64,000 nt of DNA from JAWKIW01 sp046331175 (GCA_046331175.1 JAXLRI010000003.1:558001-622000); one strand, 5' to 3'. Shown: positions 16,924-25,210, numbered from the stretch's first letter. The notes: generated by a model not told the origin, from the sequence alone. Numbers and translations: made by a program.

Positions 16924-17214
16924 CTGTCGTCGGGTCGGGTCTGCCGGCGACCCTACACGGCTGCCTCCCGCGGGCGGCGCCCCCGGCGCGCCGTTCTCGC
17001 CCCGTTCACGCGGCTCGTCGCTCGCCGTCGCTCGTCCCTGTCGATTTGCCCGCCGGGTGGGCGCCGCGCAACGCTCCGGGCGAATGCGGCACCCCTCTGG
17101 GGTTCACATTTCGACGGCCGGATCCGTGTAAACTGGTGGTCGCTGCGGCGGTCGCTGCGCCCGGTCCCCCCAAGCGAATCCCACCCACGTACCCCACCCA
17201 GAAGAGGTGCAGAC
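16924..17214. other. Divergent intergenic region between arc and the ferredoxin gene
   Basis: 291 bases without a convincing gene, holding the start-proximal sequences of both arc (minus) and the ferredoxin (plus). A TGTAAACT stretch at 17127-17134 in a relatively AT-rich patch is a possible -10 region for the ferredoxin; no clear -35 can be named. No recognisable riboswitch or RNA. Confidence 0.4.
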
Positions 17215-17451
17215 ATGAAGGTCTGGATCGACCAGGATCTGTGCACGGGCGACGGCCTGTGCGAAGAGATCGCCCCCGACGTGTTCACGCTGCTCGACGA
17301 CGGCCTGGCCTACGTCAAGGAGGGCGCCAAGGTCTTCTCGGATCCGGGTGGGGCCGAGGGCATGGCCAACATCCCCGACGGCCAGCTCGACGCCGTGATC
17401 GAGTCCGCCGAGGAGTGCCCCGGCGAGTGCATCTTCATCGAGCCCGAGTGA
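17215..17451 (+). CDS. Ferredoxin, small Fe-S type
   Basis: 78-aa electron carrier. Cys10 and Cys16 (CTGDGLCEEIAPDVF) and a C-terminal CPGECIFIE supply the cluster ligands, the spacing seen in actinobacterial single-cluster [3Fe-4S]/[4Fe-4S] ferredoxins that serve P450s and other oxygenases. ATG at 17215 is preceded by GAAGAGG. Ferredoxins of this type are often found beside arc in actinobacteria; what they do there is not established. Two hairpins follow the stop codon. Confidence 0.9.
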   Translation: MKVWIDQDLCTGDGLCEEIAPDVFTLLDDGLAYVKEGAKVFSDPGGAEGMANIPDGQLDAVIESAEECPGECIFIEPE

Positions 17452-17491
17452 TCCGTCGGCCCGCACGGGCCGCGACACGAGCCGATCGATC

Positions 17492-17517
17492 GACGAGGGG
17501 CCTGCGGGCCCCTCGTC
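17492..17517 (+). terminator. Strong hairpin after the ferredoxin gene
   Basis: A perfect 11-bp stem (GACGAGGGGCC / GGCCCCTCGTC) with a TGCG loop, 40 nt after the stop codon. A weaker CGGCCCG-CA-CGGGCCG hairpin at 17457-17472 precedes it. There is no T-run, as is common for hairpin terminators in high-GC actinobacteria. Confidence 0.65.
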
Positions 17518-17624
17518 CCGCGTCCGGGGCTCGGCCCGGGCTCGTCGGGACGACCGGTGCACCGCGCTCCCCCGCCGCTGCGCTCGGCCCTGCAGCGCGC
17601 GAGACGACGCGCCATCATGCAGTG

Positions 17625-18200
17625 GTGCCCGATCGTCCCCGCTCCGGCTGCCTGCTCGTGGCCGTGCCCGGCGTGCTGGAGGACCCCAACTTCCGGCGCA
17701 CCGTGGTGCTGCTGCTCGAGCACGGGCCCGACAGCGGCGCGCTCGGCGTGGTGCTCAACCGGCCGCTCGAGACGCCGGTCGACGAGCCGTTTCCCGGATG
17801 GGAGGCGCTGCTCAGCGGTCCCCCGGTGCTGTTCTGCGGCGGGCCGGTGGCGCCGTCGATGGTGATCGCCCTCGGCCGGCCGCGGCCGGGCGCCACGCCG
17901 GCGGGCTGGGAGCAGGTGCTCGACGACGGCGGGCACCGCCTGGGCACCGTCGACCTGCGGCGGGAGGTCGACGACCTCGCCCCCTCGCTCGAGCAGCTGC
18001 GCGTCTTCGCCGGCTACAGCGGCTGGTCCCCGGGCCAGCTCGAGGGCGAGATCGACCAGGGGGCCTGGTTCGTCGTCGGGGCCGAGCCGTGGGATCCCTT
18101 CGACGTCGATCCCGACCAGCTGTGGCGCCAGGTCCTGCGCCGCCAGGGTGGGGCCGTGGCGGCCTACGCCAACTACCCGGCCGACCCGTCGGCGAACTGA
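17625..18200 (+). CDS. YqgE/AlgH family protein (DUF179)
   Basis: 191 aa. Family signatures are GCLLVAVPGVLEDPNFRRTVVLLLEH near the start, GVVLNRP, FCGGPV, and FAGYSGWSPGQLEGEIDQGAW. The family is widespread; AlgH was first named as a regulator of alginate in Pseudomonas, but its biochemical role is unknown. Two adjacent GTG codons at 17622 and 17625 are possible starts. It reads away from the ferredoxin terminator and converges with the MarP-like gene 72 nt downstream. Confidence 0.9.
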   Translation: MPDRPRSGCLLVAVPGVLEDPNFRRTVVLLLEHGPDSGALGVVLNRPLETPVDEPFPGWEALLSGPPVLFCGGPVAPSMVIALGRPRPGATPAGWEQVLDDGGHRLGTVDLRREVDDLAPSLEQLRVFAGYSGWSPGQLEGEIDQGAWFVVGAEPWDPFDVDPDQLWRQVLRRQGGAVAAYANYPADPSAN

Positions 18201-18272
18201 GCGCGCCGGGTCGCGCCGTCCCGCTCGCCGCCGCCGGTGGTGGGGGTGACCTGCCGCCAGGTGGCCCGTGGC

Positions 18273-19433
18273 TCAGGCGACGCAGTCGCCCGTCGACACG
18301 ACGCCGCTGCGGGGCTGGGCCAGCACCGTCCGGAGCTCGTCGGTCGACAGCGCGTAGGCCACGTCGGGGCGGTCGGGGGCGATGGCGAACGCCACGCCGA
18401 CCACGGTGCCGGAGGGGTCGACCAGCGCCGAGCCCGAGTCGCCCGGGCGCAGGTTGGCCGACAGCTCGAGGACCTCGCGCTCGGTGCGGGCGGTGCCGTA
18501 GATGTCGCGGCCGAGGGCGCGGATCTGGCGGGCGACCTCGAACGGGGCGATCCGCAGGGGCTCGCCCCCGGGGTGCCCGAACACCCCGCCCCGCTGACCG
18601 GTGGCCGAGGTGCCGATGGGCAGGGCGGGCCGGTCGAGGCCCCGAGCGCGCAGCACGGCGAGGTCGCGGGCGGGGTCGAAGGCCACGACCTCGGCGGTGA
18701 CGCGCGTGCCGTCGTCGCGCTCGAGCTCGGTCTTGCGCTCCCCCGCCACGACGTGGGCGTTGGTGACCACGAGCCCGTCGGCCACCACGAACCCGGTCCC
18801 GTCCTGGACCCGGCTGCAGGCGATGCCCTCGACCTTGACCACCGAGCGGGCCACGCTGGCAGCCTGCTCGGTGCTGAGGCCGCTCGCCGCCGGCGGGGGC
18901 CCCAGGTTCGGCGACGGCTGCAGGGCCTCGAACACCCGCGGGAAGCCGTCGCCGACGAAGCCCTGGAGCGCCTGCACGGTGTCGGGGGCCTCCGGCAGGC
19001 GCTGGTCGAGCTGGCGCGCCAGGGCCGAGCCGGTCACCTCCGAGGCCACCCACCCGGGGGTGTGGGCGGCGAGGGGCAGCAGCAGCCAGATCATCACGAC
19101 CGTGCCCACGAACCCGGCGAGGCCCCCGAGGACGCGGTCGACGACCGTCACCGTGCCGTCGTCGCTCACCGGGCGCAGGGTCGACCCGAGCCACAGACCG
19201 ATCCCCTGACCGAGGAAGGCGAGGAACAGCAGGACGCCGACGACCACCGCGAAGGAGGTGAGGCCGCCGCTGCGGGGCAGGCGCTCGAGGATCCACGGCA
19301 GCACCCGCACGGCGGCGAACAGGCCGATGAACATGCCGATCCAGGAGGCGACGCGGGTGACCATGCCCAGGCGGTAGCCGCCGACGATGCCGGCCACCAC
19401 CAGCCCCACGATCAGGACGTCGAACAGGTTCAC
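18273..19433 (-). CDS. MarP-like membrane serine protease (CvpA plus trypsin-like domain)
   Basis: 386 aa. Four hydrophobic helices within residues 1-125 form a CvpA/colicin-V-like domain, followed by a linker and an extracytoplasmic chymotrypsin-fold protease. The triad is His227 (VTNAHVVAG), Asp257 (DPARDLAVL) and Ser333 (RPGDSGSAL). Cys206 and Cys384 can form the disulfide that activates mycobacterial MarP, which confers acid and oxidative stress resistance by processing the peptidoglycan hydrolase RipA. ATG at 19433, 12 nt after the trmI stop, so it probably belongs to the same transcript. Confidence 0.9.
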   Translation of the reverse strand: MNLFDVLIVGLVVAGIVGGYRLGMVTRVASWIGMFIGLFAAVRVLPWILERLPRSGGLTSFAVVVGVLLFLAFLGQGIGLWLGSTLRPVSDDGTVTVVDRVLGGLAGFVGTVVMIWLLLPLAAHTPGWVASEVTGSALARQLDQRLPEAPDTVQALQGFVGDGFPRVFEALQPSPNLGPPPAASGLSTEQAASVARSVVKVEGIACSRVQDGTGFVVADGLVVTNAHVVAGERKTELERDDGTRVTAEVVAFDPARDLAVLRARGLDRPALPIGTSATGQRGGVFGHPGGEPLRIAPFEVARQIRALGRDIYGTARTEREVLELSANLRPGDSGSALVDPSGTVVGVAFAIAPDRPDVAYALSTDELRTVLAQPRSGVVSTGDCVA

Positions 19434-19445
19434 CGGGCGGCCCGG

Positions 19446-20246
19446 TCAGGCGCCGCGACGGCGGGCGTGGGTGAGGAACCCGGTGTGGGCCACCATCCGG
19501 TGGTCGGGCCGCACCGCCTGGCCCTCGACGTGCCACGACCGGTGCAGGACCTCGATGGTCTCGGCCATGGTGAACCCCGAGGCGTCGAGCGCGTCGCGCA
19601 GCTGGGACACCTGGGTGATGCTCGGCGTGTAAGCGACGAGGATCCCGCCGGGGCGCAGCGCGGTGTCGGCGTGGGGCACCACCTGCCACGGCTCGGGCAG
19701 GTCGAGGACCACGCGGTCGAGGTCGACCAGGTCGATGCCCTCGTAGCAGTCGCGCTCCTCCACCGTGTAGCGCGACCGGGCCTCCTCGCCGAGGAAGGCG
19801 GTGACGTTGGCCAGGGCCCGGGCCGCGAAGTCGGAACGCAGCTCGTAGCCGTGGACGACCGCGCCGGCGCGCAGCAACGTCATCGACAGAGCACCAGAGC
19901 CGACGCCCGACTCGAGGACCCGGGCCCCGGGGAAGATGTCGGCGAGCAGCAGGATCGGGCCGAGGTCCTTGGGGTAGATGACCTGGGCGCCCCGCTTCAT
20001 CTTCAGGACGAACTCGGCGAGCGTGGGCCGGAAGGCGGTGTAGGTGGCCCCCCGGGTGGACTTCACCCGGCAGCCCTCCTCCTGGCCCAACAGGTCGTCG
20101 TGGGGCAAGAACCCGGCGTGGGAGTGCCACTCGCCGCCGGCGGCGAGCGTCACGAGGTACCGGCGTCCCTTGCTGTCGGACAGCAGCACCCGGTCGCCCT
20201 CGACGAAGGGGCCGCGCCGGGCGCCGGGGCCGGGATCGGCGGTCAT
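19446..20246 (-). CDS. trmI: tRNA (adenine-58-N1)-methyltransferase TrmI
   Basis: 266 aa. An N-terminal barrel (FVEGDRVLLSDSKGRRYLVTL) precedes a Rossmann methyltransferase with the SAM loop VLESGVGSGALSMTLLRAG (about 110-125) and the catalytic region LDLPEPW. It makes m1A58 in the tRNA T-loop. ATG at 20246 overlaps the stop of the TtuA-like gene by 4 nt (ATGA). Sharing an operon with a T-loop thiolase fits, since in Thermus m1A58 promotes 2-thiolation at position 54. The frame stays open far upstream, but that part is not conserved sequence. Confidence 0.95.
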   Translation of the reverse strand: MTADPGPGARRGPFVEGDRVLLSDSKGRRYLVTLAAGGEWHSHAGFLPHDDLLGQEEGCRVKSTRGATYTAFRPTLAEFVLKMKRGAQVIYPKDLGPILLLADIFPGARVLESGVGSGALSMTLLRAGAVVHGYELRSDFAARALANVTAFLGEEARSRYTVEERDCYEGIDLVDLDRVVLDLPEPWQVVPHADTALRPGGILVAYTPSITQVSQLRDALDASGFTMAETIEVLHRSWHVEGQAVRPDHRMVAHTGFLTHARRRGA

Positions 20247-21238
20247 CGGTCGGCCCCCGCGCGGTCGGCGGCGTGCCGGGTGGCGCCGAGCGCGACCGGG
20301 ACGTCGAGGGGCTCGCCGCCACCGTCGTCGGGCTGGTGACCGCCGGCTCGCTCGACCAGGCGGCAGAAGGCGCACACCTCGGCCGGTGTGGGCGCGCCGC
20401 ACACGGCGCAAGGGGCCAGGTCTGCCTGCTCGGCTTCGGCCTCGGGGCGGAAGCGATCGGACGCCCGGGCCAGGAAGCCGAAGTAGAAGTCGAACTTGGT
20501 GCCCGGCGAGGTGGATTCGATGGCGTTGAGCGCCTCCTTGTAGCCGAGGTGCCGGTTGCCGGCGGCCATCGGGCACTCCTCGACGATGTAGTCGATGCTC
20601 CGCAGCACGCAGTAGGCGGCCATCTCGCGCTCGCCGAGGCGCACGAGCGGCTTCACCTTGCGGGGGAAGCCGTCGCGGGCCGGCAGCACCGGCAGCTGGC
20701 GGCCGAGGTAGTCGGTGTGCCAGCGGATCACGTTGCCGAAGAGCACGGCGGCCTCGTCGTCGAGGTTGTGGCCGGTGACGACCACGTCGTAGCGGCCGTC
20801 GAGGGCCGCCTTGTCGAACAGGTGGCGCTTCGACAGGCCGCAGGCCGAGCAGGGGACGCGGCGGGCGGCGCGAGCGCCCTCGGGGATGTCGTAGCCGTAC
20901 GCCTGGGGCAGGTCGACCTCGACGAGCCGCAGGCCGCGCGCCGACGCGAAGGCTCGGGCCTTGCGGCCCGACTCGTCGGAGTAGTCGCCGATGCCGAGCC
21001 CGAGGTAGAGCCCGTCGGCCTCGTAGCCGAGCTCGACGAGGAGGTCCCACACGGCCAGCGAGTCCTTGCCGCCCGACACGGCCACCAGGCACCGCTCGCC
21101 GGGACGGATCATGTCGTGGTCGGCGATGGCCTTGGCGACCTGGTCGCGGCACATGCGCAGGAAGTGGTCGGGGCAGTAGTTGGCGTTCTGGCGGCGGACG
21201 TCGATGACGGCCGGCCCCCGGCAGACCCGGCACTTCAT
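20243..21238 (-). CDS. TtuA-type tRNA 2-thiolation ATPase (PP-loop)
   Basis: 331 aa. An N-terminal zinc site (CRVC near residue 3 and CPDH near residue 22) precedes the ATP pyrophosphatase loop VAVSGGKDS (52-60). PCSACG and a later ECPM supply the three Cys used for the [4Fe-4S] cluster in TtuA, and a second zinc site (CAVC ... CAFC) lies near 280-297. The two zinc fingers mark the TtuA/Ncs6 group rather than TtcA. TtuA thiolates ribothymidine 54 using the carrier TtuB. ATG at 21238 overlaps the carrier stop by 4 nt. The last 30 residues look low-complexity. Confidence 0.85.
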   Translation of the reverse strand: MKCRVCRGPAVIDVRRQNANYCPDHFLRMCRDQVAKAIADHDMIRPGERCLVAVSGGKDSLAVWDLLVELGYEADGLYLGLGIGDYSDESGRKARAFASARGLRLVEVDLPQAYGYDIPEGARAARRVPCSACGLSKRHLFDKAALDGRYDVVVTGHNLDDEAAVLFGNVIRWHTDYLGRQLPVLPARDGFPRKVKPLVRLGEREMAAYCVLRSIDYIVEECPMAAGNRHLGYKEALNAIESTSPGTKFDFYFGFLARASDRFRPEAEAEQADLAPCAVCGAPTPAEVCAFCRLVERAGGHQPDDGGGEPLDVPVALGATRHAADRAGADR

Positions 21239-21438
21239 CCGAGCGCACCCCCGGAGATGACCGGCCGGATCTCGACGACGTCGTCGTCGGCCAACGAGGC
21301 GTCGCCGGGCACCAGCTCGTCGCCGCGGATCACCAGGTGGGCCTCGCGCGGCAGGTCGAGCCGCTGCAGCAGGGCGATCACCGAGATGGGGCCGCGCACC
21401 TCGAGCTCGCGCGTCGGGTTGCGGAGGAGGACCTTCAC
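21235..21438 (-). CDS. TtuB/MoaD/ThiS-like sulfur carrier
   Basis: 67 aa beta-grasp protein, VKVLLRNPTRELEVRG at the start and VVEIRPVISGGALG at the end. Carriers of this type form a thiocarboxylate on a C-terminal Gly-Gly; here three residues (ALG) follow the GG, so either processing is needed or the last Gly is used. GTG at 21438 is the only suitable start. It is directly upstream of, and overlaps, the TtuA-like gene, so it is the likely sulfur donor for tRNA T-loop thiolation. No E1-like activating enzyme is in the window. Confidence 0.85.
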   Translation of the reverse strand: MKVLLRNPTRELEVRGPISVIALLQRLDLPREAHLVIRGDELVPGDASLADDDVVEIRPVISGGALG

Positions 21439-21514
21439 GGCGCTGATTCTGGCAGCCCGAGGAGCGGTCGCGACATCCGGGTCCGGCGAGGGTGGTCGGC
21501 GGACGGAGCGGCGG

Positions 21515-22108
21515 TCACCCCTCGACCGCGCCGAGCTGGCGCGCCAGCCGGTCGGCCCGGTCCGATGCCCGCAGCTGGGCCTTGCGGGCCTTGCGCCGCG
21601 AGCGGCGGCTGCCGCGCTCCGACGCCCGCTGGGCGGCCTCGGCCGACCGCTTCTGGGCCCGGGTGACCTTTCGGGCGAGCCGGCTGCGCTCGATGCGGGT
21701 GCGCCGCTTGGCGGCGGCCGCCGCCCGCGCCTGGCGCTCGCGCTCGGCCTGGGCGGCCGCTCGTGCGGCGCGGCGGCGGGCCCGGCGGCGGTTGGCCTTG
21801 CGGGCGGCCTTGGCGGCCGCCTGCTCCTGCCGTCGGCGCTCGGCCTCGGCGGCCTTGCGCGCGTCCTCGACCGCCTTGCGCTCACGGCGCCGCCGCTTCC
21901 GGGCGGCCCGACCCACGGTGGGCTCCTGGTGGGAGATGACCAGCGTCTGCCCCGGTTGGAGGGCCTCGGCGAGGATCACCTGCTCCTCGCGCCGCGTGGC
22001 GATGCGCAGCCCCCGGGCCGCGCCGAAGATGGCGGCGAGCATGAGGTACGGGAGGTTGCCGCCGAGGAGGCCCTCCTCGTAGCTGCGGCGGCGCAGGCGC
22101 TCGAGCAC
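21515..22108 (-). CDS. Highly basic Ala/Arg-rich protein with an N-terminal hydrophobic segment
   Basis: 197 aa, not recognised. Residues 14-32 (LGGNLPYLMLAAIFGAARG) could insert in the membrane. The next 35 residues resemble the start of a globular unit (EEQVILAEALQPGQTLVISHQ). From about residue 66 the chain is almost only Arg, Lys, Ala, Glu and Gln, a long charged helix or coiled coil able to bind nucleic acid or acidic partners. ATG at 22108; the upstream membrane protein stops 3 nt before it, so the two are probably cotranscribed. Confidence 0.7.
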   Translation of the reverse strand: MLERLRRRSYEEGLLGGNLPYLMLAAIFGAARGLRIATRREEQVILAEALQPGQTLVISHQEPTVGRAARKRRRRERKAVEDARKAAEAERRRQEQAAAKAARKANRRRARRRAARAAAQAERERQARAAAAAKRRTRIERSRLARKVTRAQKRSAEAAQRASERGSRRSRRKARKAQLRASDRADRLARQLGAVEG

Positions 22109-22111
22109 GGG

Positions 22112-22327
22112 TCAGACCCGACGGATCTCGACGACCGTGCGCGCCCGGCGACCACGGCGCCGGCCGAGCCAGAACGCCACCACGACGACGCCCACGAGCA
22201 CCGCGGCACCGGCCACGACGGCGTAGTTGATGGCCTCGTCGGAGATGATCTCGACCTCGCCCTGCAGCTCGCGGAACTTCGCCTCGATGTCGTCGCGGCT
22301 GATGCGGTCGGCGGCGGGGGACGTCAT
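22112..22327 (-). CDS. Small single-pass membrane protein
   Basis: 71 aa. A helical acidic N-terminus (SRDDIEAKFRELQGEVEII) is followed by one membrane helix (about 34-54, YAVVAGAAVLVGVVVVAFWLG) and a basic tail (RRRGRRARTVVEIRRV). ATG at 22327 overlaps the upstream stop by 4 nt (ATGA). Function unknown; it sits in a run of three small envelope genes. Confidence 0.75.
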   Translation of the reverse strand: MTSPAADRISRDDIEAKFRELQGEVEIISDEAINYAVVAGAAVLVGVVVVAFWLGRRRGRRARTVVEIRRV

Positions 22328-22824
22328 GGCTGGCCTCCGGTCGAGGCGGTCGACGGGTTCGACGGGGTCGCGACGCTCGTCGCGGGCGGTGCCGGTGTCG
22401 CCGGCGGCCGGGCCCCGGCGTCGTTCGCCGCGGCCGCCTTGCGCTTGTCGGAGCGGGCGCGCCCCTGGGAGATCACCCCGATGATGAGGGCGATGGCGAG
22501 CACGAGGGCCAGCAGCACGATGAAGTACGGCGCCCACGACCACGTGCCCGTGAACACCGAGAAGCGCTGGAGCAGGCGCAGCAGGGAGAGCGCCAGGAAC
22601 AGGCCGCCGAGTCCGACGAGGAGGGCGCCGGCGACGCCGAAGCCGAGGAACCGCCCGAGGCCCTTGAGCGGGTCGACGGTCTCCTGGCGGGCGTAGGCCT
22701 TGAGCAGCTCCCACAGCTCCTGGAGGATCTGGGGCACGGCCTTGGGTTGTGGTGGGGCCACGAGCTGCCTCGGAACGGGGTCGGACGTCCGGTTGTTCCT
22801 ACCCGGCCCCGCCGGTCGGCGCAA
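22324..22824 (-). CDS. Holin-like (Actino holin / DUF1469-type) membrane protein
   Basis: 166 aa. The amphipathic helix VPQILQELWELLKAYARQETVDPLKGLGRFLGFG leads into two membrane helices (about 58-82 and 98-118), the layout of the phage-holin superfamily 6 / DUF1469 proteins common in actinobacteria. A disordered Ala/Pro/Thr tail follows. The name 'holin' is historical; there is no phage context here. ATG at 22824 lies 14 nt after the Lon-domain gene. GTG at about codon 17 is another possible start. Confidence 0.7.
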   Translation of the reverse strand: MRRPAGPGRNNRTSDPVPRQLVAPPQPKAVPQILQELWELLKAYARQETVDPLKGLGRFLGFGVAGALLVGLGGLFLALSLLRLLQRFSVFTGTWSWAPYFIVLLALVLAIALIIGVISQGRARSDKRKAAAANDAGARPPATPAPPATSVATPSNPSTASTGGQP

Positions 22825-22838
22825 CTACCCGCGGCCGC

Positions 22839-23519
22839 TCAGCGACCGGGGTCACCGGGCTGGTCGGGGTCGTCGGGGCCGTCGAGGAGGCCACCGTCGT
22901 CGGCGTCGAGCTGGAGGCGTTGGTGCAGGAACGCCAGCTCCTCCTCGAGGAGCGAGACGAGGGCGCCCAGGCGCTCCTGGGCCGAGGGGGCGGCGAGCAG
23001 GGCCTGGCGGTCGTGGGGCCCGAGCGGTGACAGCGCGACCAGCTGGTAGGTCGCCAGCACGGGGTCGTCGCCCAGCTCGAACGACGCCGGGGCCACGTCG
23101 GCCCCCAGCTCGGCGGCGGTGGCGAGGACGCGACGCAGGTGGGCCGTCGCCTCGGCCACGCGCTCGTCGAGGTCGGGTGGGGGCTCGGGGTCGTCCCAGT
23201 CCTCGACCTCGGCCCGCGGGTAGGGGTCGTCCTCGAGCCACCGGACCACCCGGATCCGACGCACGCCGACCGTCCCGAGCGCGTAGCGGCCGTCGTCGAA
23301 GGTGGCGGCCTCGACGATGCGAGCGACCGTGCCGATCTGGGTCCGTTGGTCGCCGCCGCCGACCTCGCTCCCCCGCTCGATCAGCACGACGCCGAACTCG
23401 GGCACGCCCCCGAGGCAGTCCTCGGCCAACCGGCGGTAGCGCGGCTCGAAGACGTGCAGCGGGAGCACCCCGCTCGGCAGCAGGACGGTGCCCAGGGGGA
23501 ACATCGGCAGCACGGCCAC
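22839..23519 (-). CDS. Lon substrate-binding (LAN) domain protein
   Basis: 226 aa. The opening LPMFPLGTVLLPSGVLPLHVFEPRYRRL is the signature of the Lon N-terminal domain, and IGTVARIVEAATFDDGRYALGTVGVRRIRV continues it. There is no ATPase or protease domain, so this is a stand-alone member of a family (PF02190) of unknown function in actinobacteria. A helical second half and an acidic tail complete it. ATG at 23519. Confidence 0.88.
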   Translation of the reverse strand: MAVLPMFPLGTVLLPSGVLPLHVFEPRYRRLAEDCLGGVPEFGVVLIERGSEVGGGDQRTQIGTVARIVEAATFDDGRYALGTVGVRRIRVVRWLEDDPYPRAEVEDWDDPEPPPDLDERVAEATAHLRRVLATAAELGADVAPASFELGDDPVLATYQLVALSPLGPHDRQALLAAPSAQERLGALVSLLEEELAFLHQRLQLDADDGGLLDGPDDPDQPGDPGR

Positions 23520-23660
23520 GATCGCAGCGTAGGGCCGCCCTCCGCCCGACGACGGGTCGGGCGACGGGCCGCGCCGCGGCGGGTGACCGGTCGGTGACCC
23601 GTCGGGCGTTGGCCGACGACCGGGGCCTCTCGGACGGCACCGGTGGGCCCGGTCTCGGCG

Positions 23661-25112
23661 TCAGGTCGGCGGGCGGGGGCCGACGACGTCGCGCCCGGCG
23701 GCGCCCTGGGGGAAGGCGGTGAGGGCCACGGCGAGGTCGTCGAGCACCTTCACGCCGTCCTTGGGCTGGCCGTTGATCAAGGCGACGAACGTCAGCTGGC
23801 TGCCCGGGAGCGTGTTCGCCCACCCCGCCAGCGAGTACACGTCCTTGAGCGACCCGGTCTTGGCGACGACCTTGCCGGCGGCGGGCGTGCCCTTCATGCG
23901 CTTGCGCAGCGTGCCCTTCTCCCCCGCCACCGCGAAGCCGGCCGCGAGCGCGGACGAGGGGCCGGCCCCCTGCAGGACCGCCATCGCCGCGTCGCACGTG
24001 ATGCGGTTGCCTCGGTGCAGGCCCGAGCCGTCGAAGGTGGTGATCTGGGCCATGGGGATGCCCTTGGCCTCCAACGTCGAGCGCACGGCCGCCACACCGG
24101 CGGCCGTCGTCCCCTGGCCGGACACCGCCCGCCCGATCTCCTTGGTGAGCAGCTCGGCGGTGGTGTTGTCGGACCAGGTGAGCATCTCGCCGACCAGCTC
24201 GCGCACGGGCAGGGACTCGAGGCGGGCCACCTCGGTCGCCCCAGCCGGGGCGGTGCCGGCCACCCCCGTGCCGGTGACCTTCACGCCGCGCTTCACCAGC
24301 AGGCTCTTGAGGGTGGCCGCCGCCAGCGGCGCCGGGTCGCCCAGCTTGCGGGAGCGGGCGACCACGTCGGGGTTATCGCTCAGCCCGCTGTTGCCCCGGT
24401 TGACCTCGAGGGCGCTCAGGGCGCCGACCTGGTCGTCGCGCTGGTAGCTGGGCTCCCAGCCGTCGACGGAGCGCTGCGCGTCGTAGCGGCTCTCGTCGCC
24501 GACGATGTTGCCCCGGACCTCGGTGACGCCCGCCGCCTTGATCCGGTCGGCGAGCACGGCGAAGTCGGTCTGGGGCTGGTTCTTGTCCTCCAGCACCGTG
24601 CGGAAGCCCTCGGTGAACAGCAGCGGGTCGCCGCCGCCGACGAGGTACAGGTCGCCGGCGACCACGCCGTCGGGTCCGGCCGGCGTGGCCGTGCTGGCCA
24701 CCGTCGACAGCGTCGTCTCGGGTCCGAGCACGTCGAGGGCGGCGGTGCCGGTGAACGTCTTGAGCACCGACGCGGGGATGACGGGCTGCTGGCCGTTGGT
24801 CTTGGTGATGACGCGACCGTGGTCGCTGACGACCAGGCAGCTGCCCGGGCCCGCCTCCTTCTGGTAGGCGGCCGCCGCCTTGGCGACCTCGGCGTCGGCG
24901 GTCCGCGTGCGCACGAGGTCGGGGACGCGCCGGCTCGAGAGCACGGGGGTGGTCGCCCGCTTCGGGGCGGCCGATCCGGGCGGTGTCGATCCGCCCGTCG
25001 GGGCCTGCGCCTGGGCCACCGCCGGGGCGGCGGCGACGGCGACGGCGAGGAGGGCGGCCGCGAGCCGGTGCGCCCGTCGGCGCCGGCGCGGGCTGGGAAG
25101 CGCGGCGGACAT
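23661..25112 (-). CDS. dacB: D-alanyl-D-alanine carboxypeptidase/endopeptidase (PBP4/DacB family)
   Basis: 483-aa class C penicillin-binding protein (peptidase S13) that trims peptidoglycan cross-links. A Sec signal peptide occupies residues 1-34 (AVAVAAAPAVAQA). The active-site motifs are SxxK at 115-118 (PASVLKTFT), SDN (TWSDNTTAELL) and KTG (VVAKTGSLKDVYSLAGW), with a large inserted domain between the first two, as in DacB. ATG at 25112. It stands alone, with the acyl-CoA synthetase subunits upstream on the same strand. Confidence 0.93.
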   Translation of the reverse strand: MSAALPSPRRRRRAHRLAAALLAVAVAAAPAVAQAQAPTGGSTPPGSAAPKRATTPVLSSRRVPDLVRTRTADAEVAKAAAAYQKEAGPGSCLVVSDHGRVITKTNGQQPVIPASVLKTFTGTAALDVLGPETTLSTVASTATPAGPDGVVAGDLYLVGGGDPLLFTEGFRTVLEDKNQPQTDFAVLADRIKAAGVTEVRGNIVGDESRYDAQRSVDGWEPSYQRDDQVGALSALEVNRGNSGLSDNPDVVARSRKLGDPAPLAAATLKSLLVKRGVKVTGTGVAGTAPAGATEVARLESLPVRELVGEMLTWSDNTTAELLTKEIGRAVSGQGTTAAGVAAVRSTLEAKGIPMAQITTFDGSGLHRGNRITCDAAMAVLQGAGPSSALAAGFAVAGEKGTLRKRMKGTPAAGKVVAKTGSLKDVYSLAGWANTLPGSQLTFVALINGQPKDGVKVLDDLAVALTAFPQGAAGRDVVGPRPPT

Positions 25113-25210
25113 CGGCCGGTCAGCCTACGAGGCCGGGGCCCGGCGTCGGTGTCAGGGCGGCGGCTCCAGGGTGTGCTCGGTCCCGGTGCTCGGTCCGGCG
25201 GTCTGGGTGC

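Noticed and set aside
19446..21248. A 600-aa TrmI fusion
   Set aside because: The upstream part is an out-of-frame reading of the TtuA-like gene; TrmI starts at ATG 20246.
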